A DNA stretch of 64,000 nucleotides from Streptomyces thermodiastaticus (GCF_014656135.1 NZ_BNBV01000028.1:1-64000), one strand, 5' to 3'. Numbered from the stretch's first letter, positions 51,640-60,435 are shown. A program made the numbers and translations. Notes: a model not told the origin generated them from the letters alone.

Positions 51640-52020
51640 TCAGCGCGGTCCGGGCTCGGTGGTCGACAGCCAGCGCTGTACGCCCTCGATCAGTGTCCGG
51701 CTGTTGTCGAGGGCGGCGTAGAGTCCCGTCGCGGCATTGACGCCCGGGCTCTGGTGGAGCACGACGCCGAGGATCAGCCGCTTGTGTCCGCCGCGGTCGA
51801 CGCCGGTGGCCGCCCACATCAGGGCTCCCCCGGCAGGGGTGCTGGACCCGGTCTTGATGCCGATCACACCGGAGGTGCCCAGCAGGGTGCTGGTGTTGGG
51901 CAGTGCGCCCGATCCGTCGGGCTTCTCGACGCTGCGCTGGGCGACGATGGACCGGAACACGTTGTTCCGCATGACCTGACGCGCCAGCTTGAGCTGGTCG
52001 GCGGAGGTGCTGGTGGGCGT
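51640..52020 (-). pseudogene. D-alanyl-D-alanine carboxypeptidase, C-terminal fragment
   Basis: About 125 residues read as the end of a penicillin-binding-protein-type carboxypeptidase: SADQLKLARQVMRNNVFRSI, LLGTSGVIGIKTGSSTPAGG with the KTG motif, and KRLILGVVLHQSPGV. The SxxK and SxN motifs and signal peptide are missing; homology stops near 52020, where a sequence related to the metB 3' flank begins. No start codon with a ribosome-binding site is seen. It is a truncated, non-functional gene. Confidence 0.8.
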
Positions 52021-52032
52021 GCCCCGCCGGTG

Positions 52033-52176
52033 CAGCCGGTGCGTCGGCCGGTGCATCGGCATCCGGACGGCCCGGGCCACTCCCGGGTGGTGGAGGTGCC
52101 GTCGGTACCGGCCGGGGCACCCTGCGGGCGGGCGGCGCGGGGAGCCCGGCGCGATCCGTACGGGAGGCGTCAGCCG
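52033..52176. repeat. Dispersed repeat, copy A
   Basis: 52033-52151 matches 54444-54562 over about 118 bases with roughly 85% identity by eye (shared CAGCCGGTGCG, TCCGGACGGCCCGGGC and GCGGGCGGGCGGCG). After a gap in copy A, GGGAGGCGTCAGCCG at 52162-52176 also occurs at 54618-54632, where it spans the metB stop. Copy A looks like a derivative of the metB 3' flank. Confidence 0.7.
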
Positions 52177-52265
52177 CGCGGCAGCTCCTGGCACCGAGCC
52201 CGCCGCGGGTACCGGCCGGGCTGTACGCCGAGGCGGCGCGCCGGCGGGCAGGCCCGTCTCCGTAG
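52173..52265 (+). pseudogene. Fragment of a paralogue of the small membrane protein
   Basis: Reading AARQLLAPSPPRVPAGLYAE followed by AARRRAGPSP and a stop TAG at 52263-52265, this aligns with AARRILAQDPPPVPAGLYAD of the protein at 51219-51467, including identical DNA GGTACCGGCCGGGCTGTACG. It lacks the start and the membrane helix. Confidence 0.7.
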
Positions 52266-52343
52266 GCATCGGCGTGAGACGGCGGGTGGGCGTACGGCCG
52301 GGTCCGGCCGGGAGCCGTCCCTCGGGCCCTGCCGTCGCGTGGG

Positions 52344-53204
52344 TCAGGACGGCGACGTCCGTCGCTCCGCGTGGGCCTGTTCCGCGTGGGCCCGGAAGGT
52401 GCGAGGCGGCCGGCCGGTGAGGCGGTGGACGGTGTCCGTGACGCGGTCCTCCGCCCCTGCGGCGATCTCACGGTCCAGGCCCGCCAGGATCGCGGCGAAC
52501 TCCGCCGGCATCCCGGCCGCCAGGCGGTCCCGCAACTCCTCGCAGGACAGGCGCTGGTGGACGACCCGGCGGCCGGTGACCTCCGTGATCGTGGCGGCGA
52601 TGTCGTCGTAGCTCAGCGCCTCGGGGCCGGTGAGGATCAGGTCGGTGTCGGGGGACCGGCTGTCCGTCAGGGCACGGACGGCGACGGCGGCTATGTCGTC
52701 GGCGTCGATGAAGGCGACCCGGCCGTCGCCGGTGGCGGACCGGATGACGCCCTCGTCGCGGATGCTGCGGGCGTGTACGTGGTCGCCGGTGAAGTTCTGC
52801 ATGAACCATGACGGCCGCAGCACCGCCCACTGCCCGAACAGGCCGGGCAGTGCCTCGTGCACCGCTCCCACCGCCGGGCCGCCCGCAGGAACGGCCGAGG
52901 AGCTCAGCAGTACGGCGCGCTGCACGCCCGCGGCGCGGGCCCGGTGCAGGAACGGCAGCATGACCACCGCCGGGTCGGGGTCGCCGACGGGCGGGACGAG
53001 GTACACGCGATCGGCACCGTCCAGGGCGGCCTCGTGGGTCGCGGGGTCGTACCAGTCGAAGGCGACCGGTTCGGCACCGGCGACCGGGGCGGCCCGACGG
53101 CTCGCGGCTCTGACGCGGTGCCCCGCAGCCGTCAGGCCCGCGACCGTGCGGCTGCCCGTGGTGCCCGTGGCGCCGGTGACCAGAGTGGTGCGTACGGCGG
53201 TCAT
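52344..53204 (-). CDS. NmrA-like NAD(P)-binding oxidoreductase
   Basis: A 286-residue atypical SDR. It has the TLVTGATGTTGSRTVAGL nucleotide-binding motif, DGADRVYLVPPVGDPDPAVV, WAVLRPSWFMQNFTGDHVHA, and TGPEALSYDDIAATITEVTG near the substrate side. NmrA-type proteins may be redox sensors or reductases; substrate unknown. Its ATG overlaps the stop of the SnoaL-like gene (ATGA) and the pair is divergent from a TetR gene, indicating a small inducible detoxification unit. Confidence 0.85.
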   Translation of the reverse strand: MTAVRTTLVTGATGTTGSRTVAGLTAAGHRVRAASRRAAPVAGAEPVAFDWYDPATHEAALDGADRVYLVPPVGDPDPAVVMLPFLHRARAAGVQRAVLLSSSAVPAGGPAVGAVHEALPGLFGQWAVLRPSWFMQNFTGDHVHARSIRDEGVIRSATGDGRVAFIDADDIAAVAVRALTDSRSPDTDLILTGPEALSYDDIAATITEVTGRRVVHQRLSCEELRDRLAAGMPAEFAAILAGLDREIAAGAEDRVTDTVHRLTGRPPRTFRAHAEQAHAERRTSPS

Positions 53205-53638
53205 CGGCCGCTCCCTGCGAAGTCGGCGCCGGGCGCCTGGACGACGAGGGGGTTCCAGTAGTCACGGTAGGAGGCGATGCGCCCGTTCCGCACCGTCATG
53301 ACGACGATGTACGTCATGTCGAAGGGGGCGTCCGTCCGCACCAGTCGCTCCACGCCGCGCATCTCGGCCACGACGGTGTGCGGGTCGTCGGTCCGGTGGA
53401 TGCGCAGGCCGGGGAAGTCGTGCAGGTCGATGTGCTCGGGATGGTGCCGCATGGAGGCGGCGACGGCCTCCTTGCCCTCCAGGCGGCGGGACCGGCCGTC
53501 GGGGGCGAAGGGGAACTCCGCGACGCCGTCTGCGGCCCAGAGGTCCACCCACGCGGGGATGTCCTTGGCGAGCAGCAGGCGCAGGCTGTGGCGGAAGAGG
53601 TCCGCCGGGGAAGCAGGCGGGGACGTCGGTGCGGGCAC
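53201..53638 (-). CDS. SnoaL-like (NTF2-fold) protein
   Basis: A 145-residue NTF2-like protein: LFRHSLRLLLAKDIPAWVDL, then FPFAPDGRSRRLEGKEAVAA, HTVVAEMRGVERLVRTDAPF and YIVVMTVRNGRIASYRDYWN, the standard SnoaL-like pattern. I prefer GTG 53638, because GGAGG at 53645-53649 is 6 bases upstream; ATG 53656 lies almost in the operator. The protein may bind or isomerise small hydrophobic substrates. It overlaps the NmrA-like gene. Confidence 0.8.
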   Translation of the reverse strand: MPAPTSPPASPADLFRHSLRLLLAKDIPAWVDLWAADGVAEFPFAPDGRSRRLEGKEAVAASMRHHPEHIDLHDFPGLRIHRTDDPHTVVAEMRGVERLVRTDAPFDMTYIVVMTVRNGRIASYRDYWNPLVVQAPGADFAGSGR

Positions 53639-53661
53639 GGGCACCCTCCAGTTCATACAAT

Positions 53662-53703
53662 CGGACCGGCGGTCCGCTTCTGACGATACGGACCGCCGGT
53701 CCG
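53662..53703. promoter_or_regulatory. Paired TetR operators
   Basis: Two near-identical 15-bp palindromes: CGGACCGGCGGTCCG at 53662-53676 and CGGACCGCCGGTCCG at 53689-53703, 27 bases start to start. They lie between the SnoaL-like gene and the TetR gene at 53725 and are likely to be bound by that TetR protein as two dimers. Confidence 0.7.
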
Positions 53704-53724
53704 CTTGGCAAACGAAGGAGCAGC

Positions 53725-54312
53725 ATGCCGGAACGCAGGTCCCGCAAGGACGCCGTCCGTAACCGGGAGGCTGTGCTCGCCGCCGCAGACGCCCTCTTCT
53801 CCCGGCGGGAGAGTCCTGAGGACGTCACCATGGCGGACGTGGCGGCGGCGGCCGGCGTCGGCAAGGGCACGCTGTTCCGCGCCTTCGGCGACCGGGCGGG
53901 TCTGCTGCGCGCGCTGTACGCGGCACGGCTGGCGTCGATGCGGGAGGCCGTCGAGTCGGGCCCGCCGCCTCTGGGACCCGCGACACCGCCGCGGGAGCGC
54001 GTGCCCGCCCTGCTCGACGCGGTGCTGTGCTTCAAACTCGACAACCGGCCCCTCGCGCTCGCCCTGGAGGGAAGCGGGAACGGCAGCCCCTACCGGGCGG
54101 AGCACTACGCGTGGTGGCACGGCCTGCTGCGGACCGTCCTGGAACAGATTCCCGGCCTGGCCGAGCCCGGTTTCACCGCCCACGCCCTGCTCGCCGCCAC
54201 ACGGGCCGACCTCGTCGAGCATCTGGCGGGCAAGGAGTGCCTTTCGAGGCAGCAGCTGCGGGCACAGCTGAAGGAGTTCAGCGTGCGGGCCCTGTCCTCC
54301 GCCTCGCGCTGA
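53725..54312 (+). CDS. TetR family regulator of the SnoaL/NmrA pair
   Basis: A 195-residue TetR repressor with the helix-turn-helix NREAVLAAADALFSRRESPE, VTMADVAAAAGVGKGTLFRA and the conserved FRAFGDRAGLL start of helix 4; the C-terminal domain includes LEGSGNGSPYRAEHYAWWHG. AAGGAG at 53715-53720 supports ATG 53725. The two adjacent palindromes and divergent arrangement indicate autoregulation and control of the SnoaL/NmrA operon. Ligand unknown, perhaps a quinone or aromatic compound. Confidence 0.88.
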   Translation: MPERRSRKDAVRNREAVLAAADALFSRRESPEDVTMADVAAAAGVGKGTLFRAFGDRAGLLRALYAARLASMREAVESGPPPLGPATPPRERVPALLDAVLCFKLDNRPLALALEGSGNGSPYRAEHYAWWHGLLRTVLEQIPGLAEPGFTAHALLAATRADLVEHLAGKECLSRQQLRAQLKEFSVRALSSASR

Positions 54313-54443
54313 CCCGGGTCGGGGTCCGGCGGACCGGGTCGTCCCGCCCGCCCGGCGCCGGGTCACCGGCTGCCCGCGCGCCGCCCGCATCCTGCCGCCG
54401 CTGGGCGGCCGCGCCGTGTACCGGGTGAGGCCCGGCCGTGTAT

Positions 54444-54632
54444 CAGCCGGTGCGCAGGCCGGTGCACCGGCGTCCGGACGGCCCGGGCGACGCCCAGGTG
54501 GTCGGAGGTGCCGCCGCTGCGGCCGGGGCGCCCCGCGGGCGGGCGGCGCAGGGACCCCGGCGTGTCCGGCTCGTCCGACGCGTCCGGCACGTCCGGCACG
54601 TCTGGCGGCGTTCCGGCGGGAGGCGTCAGCCG
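54444..54632. repeat. Dispersed repeat, copy B, and gene-free stretch
   Basis: This segment of the 54313-54625 interval, downstream of metB, matches 52033-52176. Between its two matching blocks lies a short GTCCGGCAC microsatellite (about 54563-54600). No gene is seen here. Confidence 0.65.
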
Positions 54633-55783
54633 GCCAGCGCCTGCCGCAGGTCCTCCAGCAGGTCGTCGACGTTCTCGATGCCGACGGACAGGCGCACCAG
54701 GTCGGCGGGCACCTCCAGCGGGGAGCCGGCCGCGGAGGCGTGGGTCATGCGGCCGGGGTGCTCGATCAGGGACTCCACACCGCCGAGGGACTCACCGAGG
54801 GTGAACACCTGGGCGCGGTTGCAGACCTCGACGGCCGCCTCCTCGCCGCCCTCGACCTGGAAGGAGACCATGCCGCCGAACGCCCGCATCTGCTTGGCGG
54901 CCACCTCGTGCCCGGGGTGCTCGGGCAGGCCCGGGTAGAGCACGCGCGTGACGCGCGGGTGCCGGGAGAGCATGTCGGCGACCTTGGCGGCGTTCTCGCT
55001 GTGCCGCTCCATGCGCACCGCGAGGGTCTTGGTGCCGCGCAGCACCAGCCAGGAGTCGAAGGGCCCGGCGACGGCACCCATGGCGTTCTGGTGAAAGGCC
55101 AGCTCCTCGCCCAGCGCGTCGTCGTTGGTGATCAGCGCTCCGCCGACCACGTCGGAGTGGCCGCCCATGTACTTCGTCAGGGAGTGCACCACCACGTCCG
55201 CGCCGAGCGCGAGCGGCTGCTGCAGGTACGGGGTGGCGAAGGTGTTGTCGACGACGAGCTTCGCGCCCGCGTCACGGGCGACCTGAGCGACGGCGGCGAT
55301 GTCGGTGATGCCGAGCAGCGGGTTGGAGGGGGTCTCCACCCACACGGCCTTGGTGCGCGGGGTGAGGGCGGCCCGGACGGCGGCGGGGTCGCTGGTGTCG
55401 GCCACCGACCACTCCACGCCCCACCGGGAGACCACGCGGGAGAACAGCCGGAAGGTGCCGCCGTAGGCATCGTTCGGGATGACCACGTGGTCACCCGGGG
55501 AGAGCAGCGTACGCAACAGGCAGTCCTCGGCCGCCAGTCCGGACGCGAAGGCGAGGCCCCGGCGACCGCCCTCCAGGGCGGCGAGGTTCTCCTCCAGGGC
55601 GGTGCGGGTCGGGTTGGCGCTGCGGCTGTACTCGTAGCCGTTGCGCAGGCCGCCCACGCCGTCCTGCTTGTAGGTCGAGACCTGGTAGATCGGCGGGACG
55701 ACGGCCCCGGTGAGGGGGTCGGCGGTGTTGCCCGCGTGGATCGCGAGGGTCTCGAAGTGCTGACTGATGTGCCTGTCGCTCAT
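54626..55783 (-). CDS. metB: Cystathionine gamma-synthase
   Basis: A 385-residue Cys/Met-metabolism PLP enzyme. Its start is FETLAIHAGNTADPLTGAVV; the PLP lysine is in HSLTKYMGGHSDVVGG, and GYEYSRSANPTRTALEENLA and SLGGVESLIEHPGRMTHASA complete the family pattern. It joins an activated homoserine with cysteine to form cystathionine; it could also act as a cystathionine gamma-lyase, which is hard to separate by sequence. The start is ATG 55783. It is divergent from the membrane protein at 56027 and is preceded by an ordinary intergenic stretch. Confidence 0.92.
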   Translation of the reverse strand: MSDRHISQHFETLAIHAGNTADPLTGAVVPPIYQVSTYKQDGVGGLRNGYEYSRSANPTRTALEENLAALEGGRRGLAFASGLAAEDCLLRTLLSPGDHVVIPNDAYGGTFRLFSRVVSRWGVEWSVADTSDPAAVRAALTPRTKAVWVETPSNPLLGITDIAAVAQVARDAGAKLVVDNTFATPYLQQPLALGADVVVHSLTKYMGGHSDVVGGALITNDDALGEELAFHQNAMGAVAGPFDSWLVLRGTKTLAVRMERHSENAAKVADMLSRHPRVTRVLYPGLPEHPGHEVAAKQMRAFGGMVSFQVEGGEEAAVEVCNRAQVFTLGESLGGVESLIEHPGRMTHASAAGSPLEVPADLVRLSVGIENVDDLLEDLRQALAG

Positions 55784-56026
55784 GGGGCCGAGCGTAATGC
55801 GCCGAGGAGCGTGGTGCGGACGACGGCACGGGCGGCCGCCGCCGGGCACCGCCGGACGGGTAGGTCACGGCGCGGGCCGGGGCGGGCCGGGGCGGTCCGG
55901 GGCGGAAGGTGCGGGTGGTGGTCCGCACGCCGCGCGGGGCCGGTGTCCACAGGTGCGGCCGGCCGGTTTTCCACAGGCATGGCGGCAGGTTGGCCAAGTC
56001 TTGGCAGGGTCTGGTTCGCTTGAGGC

Positions 56027-57145
56027 ATGGAGATTGTGTGGGCCTTGGCGGCGCTGGCCCTGCTGGGCGTGGTGCTGCTTCCGATCCTCAGGCGCAGGCG
56101 GGGCGTCATCGAGCAGGTGCCGCCGGGGCATCCGGACGCGGCGGACCCGGCGGCCTACGGGTTCGTGCCCGAGGAGGAGCTGGACGTGCGCATGCCCGGC
56201 CCCGACCAGGATCTGCTGGACGTGCTGGACCTGGTGCAGCGCACCCAGGACTACCGGGCGGCGGCCCAGCTCCTGGCGGGCACGGAGAAGGAGGGCGAGC
56301 TGCGCTGGCAGCGCGTGCAGGCGTTCGCGGGCGCGGCGGCGCTGGAGCTGCAGCAGCGGCCGGGCGGGGTCCACGAGACACCGGGCGGCCAGTGGCTGCG
56401 TGTGTGGCGTGCCGAGGCGCCGAAGGACCCGGGTGCCGCGGCGGTGCAGGCGGAGTTCCTCGTCCAGCAGGCGTGGCGGACGTCGACCCCGGGGACGGAC
56501 GAGTTCCGGATCATCATGGAGGAGGCCCGGGAGACCTGCGGTCAGGCGGCGCTGCTGGCGCCGGGCGACCCGGTTCCGTACATCATCGAGCTGGCGGTGG
56601 CGCGTGGCCTGGGCTACTCGCGGCCGGAGTTCGAGCAGCTGTGGCTGAAGATCCTCGACCGTGCTCCGCACCACATGGGTGCGCATCTGGCGGCCCTGCA
56701 CTACTGGTGCGAGAAGTGGCACGGCTCCCGTGAGCTGGCGATGGAGTTCGCGCAGGCGGCGGCTGCCCGTGCCCCGCGGGGCTCCCTGCTGGCGGCGTTG
56801 CCGCTGTTCGCGGTGTTCGAGCATCTGCCCGAGGTGAACCTCGTCCGCGGCTTCTACCACAGCGAGGTGGTCACCAAGGCGATCCACGGTGCCCTGCACG
56901 CGGTGCACTCGGCCCGTGCCGACGACCCGGTGCTGGCGCACGTCCGCCATCTGCTGGTCTTCTTCCTGGTCCGCTCCGAGCGCTGGGGGGAGGCCATGCA
57001 GCAGCTCGTCCATGTCGACGGCCATGTGGGTGCGCTGCCGTGGACGCTCTCCACGGATCCGGCGGCGGAGTTCGCCGTCTACCGGGCGCTGGCGGTGGCG
57101 GGCTACGAGGCCAACGGCGGAAGCCCGGCGACGCTGCAGCGCTGA
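56027..57145 (+). CDS. Membrane-anchored helical-repeat protein
   Basis: A 372-residue protein with one N-terminal helix (VWALAALALLGVVLLPILRR), then a cytoplasmic domain of about ten antiparallel helices (LDVLDLVQRTQDYRAAAQLL, IMEEARETCGQAALLAPGDP, GAHLAALHYWCEKWHGSREL, ALHAVHSARADDPVLAHVRH), a TPR-like solenoid. It resembles conserved Streptomyces hypotheticals of unknown function. Single gene between metB and the response regulator. Possibly a scaffold; no motif for an enzymatic role. Confidence 0.7.
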   Translation: MEIVWALAALALLGVVLLPILRRRRGVIEQVPPGHPDAADPAAYGFVPEEELDVRMPGPDQDLLDVLDLVQRTQDYRAAAQLLAGTEKEGELRWQRVQAFAGAAALELQQRPGGVHETPGGQWLRVWRAEAPKDPGAAAVQAEFLVQQAWRTSTPGTDEFRIIMEEARETCGQAALLAPGDPVPYIIELAVARGLGYSRPEFEQLWLKILDRAPHHMGAHLAALHYWCEKWHGSRELAMEFAQAAAARAPRGSLLAALPLFAVFEHLPEVNLVRGFYHSEVVTKAIHGALHAVHSARADDPVLAHVRHLLVFFLVRSERWGEAMQQLVHVDGHVGALPWTLSTDPAAEFAVYRALAVAGYEANGGSPATLQR

Positions 57146-57263
57146 GGCGTCTTCGGCGGCTGTGCCCCGGGGGCGCCGGGGCGCCCGGCCGGGGAGGGGG
57201 GCGTGCGCCGCGGTGCCCGCGGGGCGCGGCCCGGGGGCGAGACGCCCTGTGCGGGACCGCTGC

Positions 57264-57923
57264 TCAGACCGCGAGGCCGTGGCGGTAGGCGTAGATGACC
57301 GCTTGGACGCGGTCGCGCAGGTTCAGCTTGGTGAGGATGCGGGAGACGAAGGTCTTCACGGTCTCCTGGCTGATCACCAGAGCAGCGGCGATCTCGCTGT
57401 TGGACATGCCGTCCGCGATCAGGCGCAGGACCTCCAGCTCGCGGGTGGTGAGCGGGATGTCGTCCGGGGCGGACTCGACGGGGCGGATGCGGGTGGCGAA
57501 CCGGCCGACGAGGCGGCGGGTCACCTCGGGGTCCAGCAGGGCCGCACCGCTGGCCACGGTCCGGATGCCGTGCAGGAGCTGGGACGGGGGCGCGTCCTTG
57601 AGCAGGAAACCGCTGGCCCCGGCGCGCAGCGCCTCGTAGACGTACTCGTCGAGGTTGAACGTCGTCACGACGAGCACCTTGACCGGATGCCGCACCCCGG
57701 CGCCCGCCAGGCGGCGCGTGGCCTCGATGCCGTCGAGGACGGGCATGCGGACGTCCATCACGACGACGTCCGGCCGCAGCGTTCCGGCGAGCTCAACCGC
57801 GTTCGAGCCGTCGCCGCACTCGCCGACGACCTCCATGTCGGGCTGCGCGTCGATGATCGTCACCAGTCCGGTGCGGATCAGCATCTGGTCGTCGCACACC
57901 AGAACCCGGATCGGGGCGGTCAC
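57264..57923 (-). CDS. NarL/LuxR-type response regulator
   Basis: A 219-residue regulator. Receiver: VLVCDDQMLIRTGLVTIIDA, phospho-Asp in VVMDVRMPVLDGIEATRRLA, and the Lys in ASGFLLKDAPPSQ (typical, unlike the Tad regulator). LuxR helix-turn-helix: LTTRELEVLRLIADGMSNSE and SQETVKTFVSRILTKLNLRD. GTG 57923 gives a normal N terminus; the frame is open to 58019. The kinase gene ends 179 bases upstream, so the two form a two-component system. Confidence 0.88.
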   Translation of the reverse strand: MTAPIRVLVCDDQMLIRTGLVTIIDAQPDMEVVGECGDGSNAVELAGTLRPDVVVMDVRMPVLDGIEATRRLAGAGVRHPVKVLVVTTFNLDEYVYEALRAGASGFLLKDAPPSQLLHGIRTVASGAALLDPEVTRRLVGRFATRIRPVESAPDDIPLTTRELEVLRLIADGMSNSEIAAALVISQETVKTFVSRILTKLNLRDRVQAVIYAYRHGLAV

Positions 57924-58102
57924 GACAGGATCCCCCTCCCTGGCGTCCTCGGGCGTCGCGACGAGCTGCCCGGCGTGGCCGGCCGTCCTGACGAGCCGCC
58001 CGGCCTCCTCGTACGGCACGACAGGCTACCCGCCGCTCCGGCACCTCACGACAGCCCCCCGGCCTCACCGGCCGTGCTCGGGACGGGGGCTGACGGACCG
58101 TC

Positions 58103-59287
58103 TCACCGGTGCTCGTCGTGCGCCGGTATCCGCGCCCGCACCAGGAAACCGCCTCCTGCCAGCGGCCCGGCGTCGAACTCACCGCCGAGGACGGCGACCC
58201 GCTCGCGCAGTCCGGCCAGTCCCCGTCCGCTGCCGCCCGGGGACCTGTCGCGGCCGGAGCCGTCCGTGGCGACCTCCACCTCGATCTCCCGCGCGCCGTG
58301 CTTCACCTGCACCGACGTCCTGCTGCCGTGCGCGTACTTCAGGGCGTTGGTCAGGGCCTCCTGCACCACCCGGTACGCCACCAGGTCCGCGCTGCCGGCC
58401 GTCTCGGGCGCGGTGCCCTCCTGGGTGAACTCCACCGGCTGCCCGGCCCGGCGGATCTGCTCGACGAGCGCGAGGAGCCCGCCGACGGCCGGTTCCCTGC
58501 TCTCGCCGCCCCGGTGGTCGGGGTTGAGCAGGTCGAGCAGATGCCGCAGGTCGGTGATGGCCCGCCGTCCGGTGTCGGAGACGGCAGCCAGTGTCTGTTC
58601 GAGCCGCTCGGGCGAGCCGGTCATGTAGCGGGCCGCCTCGGCCTGGACGACCATCGCGGTCACGTGGTGGGTGACCACGTCGTGCAGTTCCCGGGCGATC
58701 CGGGTGCGTTCGGTGGTCCGGGTGTCCTCGGCGACACGACGGCGCCGTTCGGCCTCGGCGATCCGGCCGGCGCGCAGCCAGCCCCCCGCGACCCAGGCGA
58801 CGGCGACGGTCACGTAGAAGGTCACGTACTCGCCGACCGGCTCGCCGGCGCCCTTGCCGTTCAGGGCCAGGGCCAGGCCGACGAAGAAGACGGTGGCCAG
58901 CAGCGGCACCGTCCTGCGGTACCGCTGCAGGTGGCAGCCCGCGCTCAGCAGGGCGACCAGCAGTGCCGGGCCCGCGGCCGTGTGGTAGCCGAGCAGCTGG
59001 TCGGCGGCGAAGCCGGCCAGCACCAGGGCGAGGCAGCCCGCCGGCCACCGCCGGCGCAGCGCGAGCGGGAGGCATTCCAGCGCGATGACCGCCACGCCGC
59101 CGGCGTCGAGGGAGCGGTCCGGGACGTAGCCGAGCTGGGTGCCGTGCCGCTGGAACGCCGGCAGCAGCGACAGAACGAGGAAGAGGAGGCCGAGAGGGAG
59201 GTCCTGCACCGTGACGTCGAGCCCGCGCCACCGCGCCGTGACCCGCCGGAGACCGGCCGGCACCGGGATCCGCCGGAGACTGATCAC
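58103..59287 (-). CDS. Sensor histidine kinase (HisKA_3)
   Basis: A 394-residue DesK-type kinase with about five N-terminal membrane helices (QDLPLGLLFLVLSLLPAFQR, EYVTFYVTVAVAWVAGGWLR), an H box (RIARELHDVVTHHVTAMVVQ, His in RELHDV), and a HATPase domain (VVQEALTNALKYAHGSRTSV, GRGLAGLRERVAVLGGEFDA). GTG 59287 overlaps the stop of the CPBP protease gene (GTGA), so they are translationally coupled, and the response-regulator gene lies downstream. A cell-envelope stimulus is likely. Confidence 0.9.
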   Translation of the reverse strand: MISLRRIPVPAGLRRVTARWRGLDVTVQDLPLGLLFLVLSLLPAFQRHGTQLGYVPDRSLDAGGVAVIALECLPLALRRRWPAGCLALVLAGFAADQLLGYHTAAGPALLVALLSAGCHLQRYRRTVPLLATVFFVGLALALNGKGAGEPVGEYVTFYVTVAVAWVAGGWLRAGRIAEAERRRRVAEDTRTTERTRIARELHDVVTHHVTAMVVQAEAARYMTGSPERLEQTLAAVSDTGRRAITDLRHLLDLLNPDHRGGESREPAVGGLLALVEQIRRAGQPVEFTQEGTAPETAGSADLVAYRVVQEALTNALKYAHGSRTSVQVKHGAREIEVEVATDGSGRDRSPGGSGRGLAGLRERVAVLGGEFDAGPLAGGGFLVRARIPAHDEHR

Positions 59288-60120
59288 CGGGCGAGTGTAG
59301 CGGGCTCGGTCTCCCGGACGGCGCGGCCGCGACGGGGCATCAGGTGGCCGCGGCGGCGGGCCAGCAGCAGGAAGGCGATCGTCACCAGGACGCAGAACAC
59401 GACGGAGTACATGCTGGCCTCGGGGCCGAAGTCGCCGCCGGTGAGCAGCTCCGGGCCGGAGGTGGAGGACTTCAGCAGACCGTTGTTGCTGCCGTTGCCG
59501 GAGACCTCGGTGCTGAAGATGCCGGCCTCGGCGAAGTTCCAGCCGAAGTGCAGTCCGATGGGCACCCACAGGGTGCGGGTGGCGATGTAGGCGGCGCCGA
59601 GCATGCCGCCGGCCTCGATGGCGATGGCGAGGGCACCCCAGACGGTCGCGTGCTCGTTGGTCAGGTGCATCGCACCGAACAGCAGGCCGGTCAGCACCAG
59701 CGAGATCCAGGTGCCCAGGCGGCGTTCGGCGAGCCGGAACAGCACACCGCGGAACATCAGTTCCTCCGTGACGGCGGCGGCCGCCATGAACCCGATCTGG
59801 CCCACCGCGCCGCTGACCGAGCCCCGTCCCTCCACCGTGTAGTCACCGAGCCAGTAGAGGTTGACGATGACGGAGCCGAACGCGGCGACACCGATCAGCA
59901 GGCCGCGGAGGACGGCCGGCACCGCGCCCCGCCCCTGCAGTTCGGTGACCGGACGGCTCTCGGTGCGGCCGACGACCCAGCGGTAGGCGAGCACCGAGAG
60001 GACGGCGACCACCAGGCCCAGCGCGAGCGTGGCATAGGGGTTGTCGTCCAGCAGGTTGACGGCCTGGCCGCCGGCCGCGGCGATGACCACCACGGCCAGG
60101 ATCTGCCACACCAGTTTCAT
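59284..60120 (-). CDS. CPBP family intramembrane protease
   Basis: A 278-residue membrane protease of the CAAX/Abi family. Conserved EExxxR motif: AVTEELMFRGVLFRLAERRL; zinc-binding or catalytic His in LLFGAMHLTNEHATV and IGLHFGWNFAEAGIF. About eight helices. ATG 60120 has GAGGAG 5 bases upstream, preferred to the extended frame. Coupled to the histidine kinase by a GTGA overlap, so it may act with that system, for instance by processing a membrane regulator. Confidence 0.85.
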   Translation of the reverse strand: MKLVWQILAVVVIAAAGGQAVNLLDDNPYATLALGLVVAVLSVLAYRWVVGRTESRPVTELQGRGAVPAVLRGLLIGVAAFGSVIVNLYWLGDYTVEGRGSVSGAVGQIGFMAAAAVTEELMFRGVLFRLAERRLGTWISLVLTGLLFGAMHLTNEHATVWGALAIAIEAGGMLGAAYIATRTLWVPIGLHFGWNFAEAGIFSTEVSGNGSNNGLLKSSTSGPELLTGGDFGPEASMYSVVFCVLVTIAFLLLARRRGHLMPRRGRAVRETEPATLAR

Positions 60121-60275
60121 GACGGCTCCTCGCATGTCGTGTCGGCGGCGTCGCTGCGACGCCCTCACGGCGGACGCCGCGAGCCGGCAGGAAACGCTAC
60201 GGAGAAGACCGCTGAAGATCGTCACCACTGAGTGGACATCTGCGTGTAGCTCTTGCGGGGGACAACCGGTCCTCA

Positions 60276-60311
60276 CGGAGGACCCCGGCCGACCGCGGAG
60301 GACCCCGGCCG
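60276..60311. repeat. 16-bp direct repeat upstream of the CPBP gene
   Basis: CGGAGGACCCCGGCCG at 60276-60291 and 60296-60311. No gene is seen in 60121-60435 apart from this repeat and the terminator. Confidence 0.7.
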
Positions 60312-60335
60312 CCCGCGCCACGGCCGGAAGACGCC

Positions 60336-60368
60336 GCAGGCCCCGGCGCGCGGTGCGCCGGGGCCTGC
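60336..60368 (-). terminator. Terminator downstream of the alcohol dehydrogenase
   Basis: Perfect 14-bp stem GCAGGCCCCGGCGC (60336-60349) and GCGCCGGGGCCTGC (60355-60368), 5-base loop, 68 bases after the dehydrogenase stop. Confidence 0.75.
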
Positions 60369-60435
60369 GAGGCCCAGGGCCCGGTCCCCCGGTCCCAATC
60401 TCGGCCGGGAACAGAGCGGCCTGGACGGGACGGGA

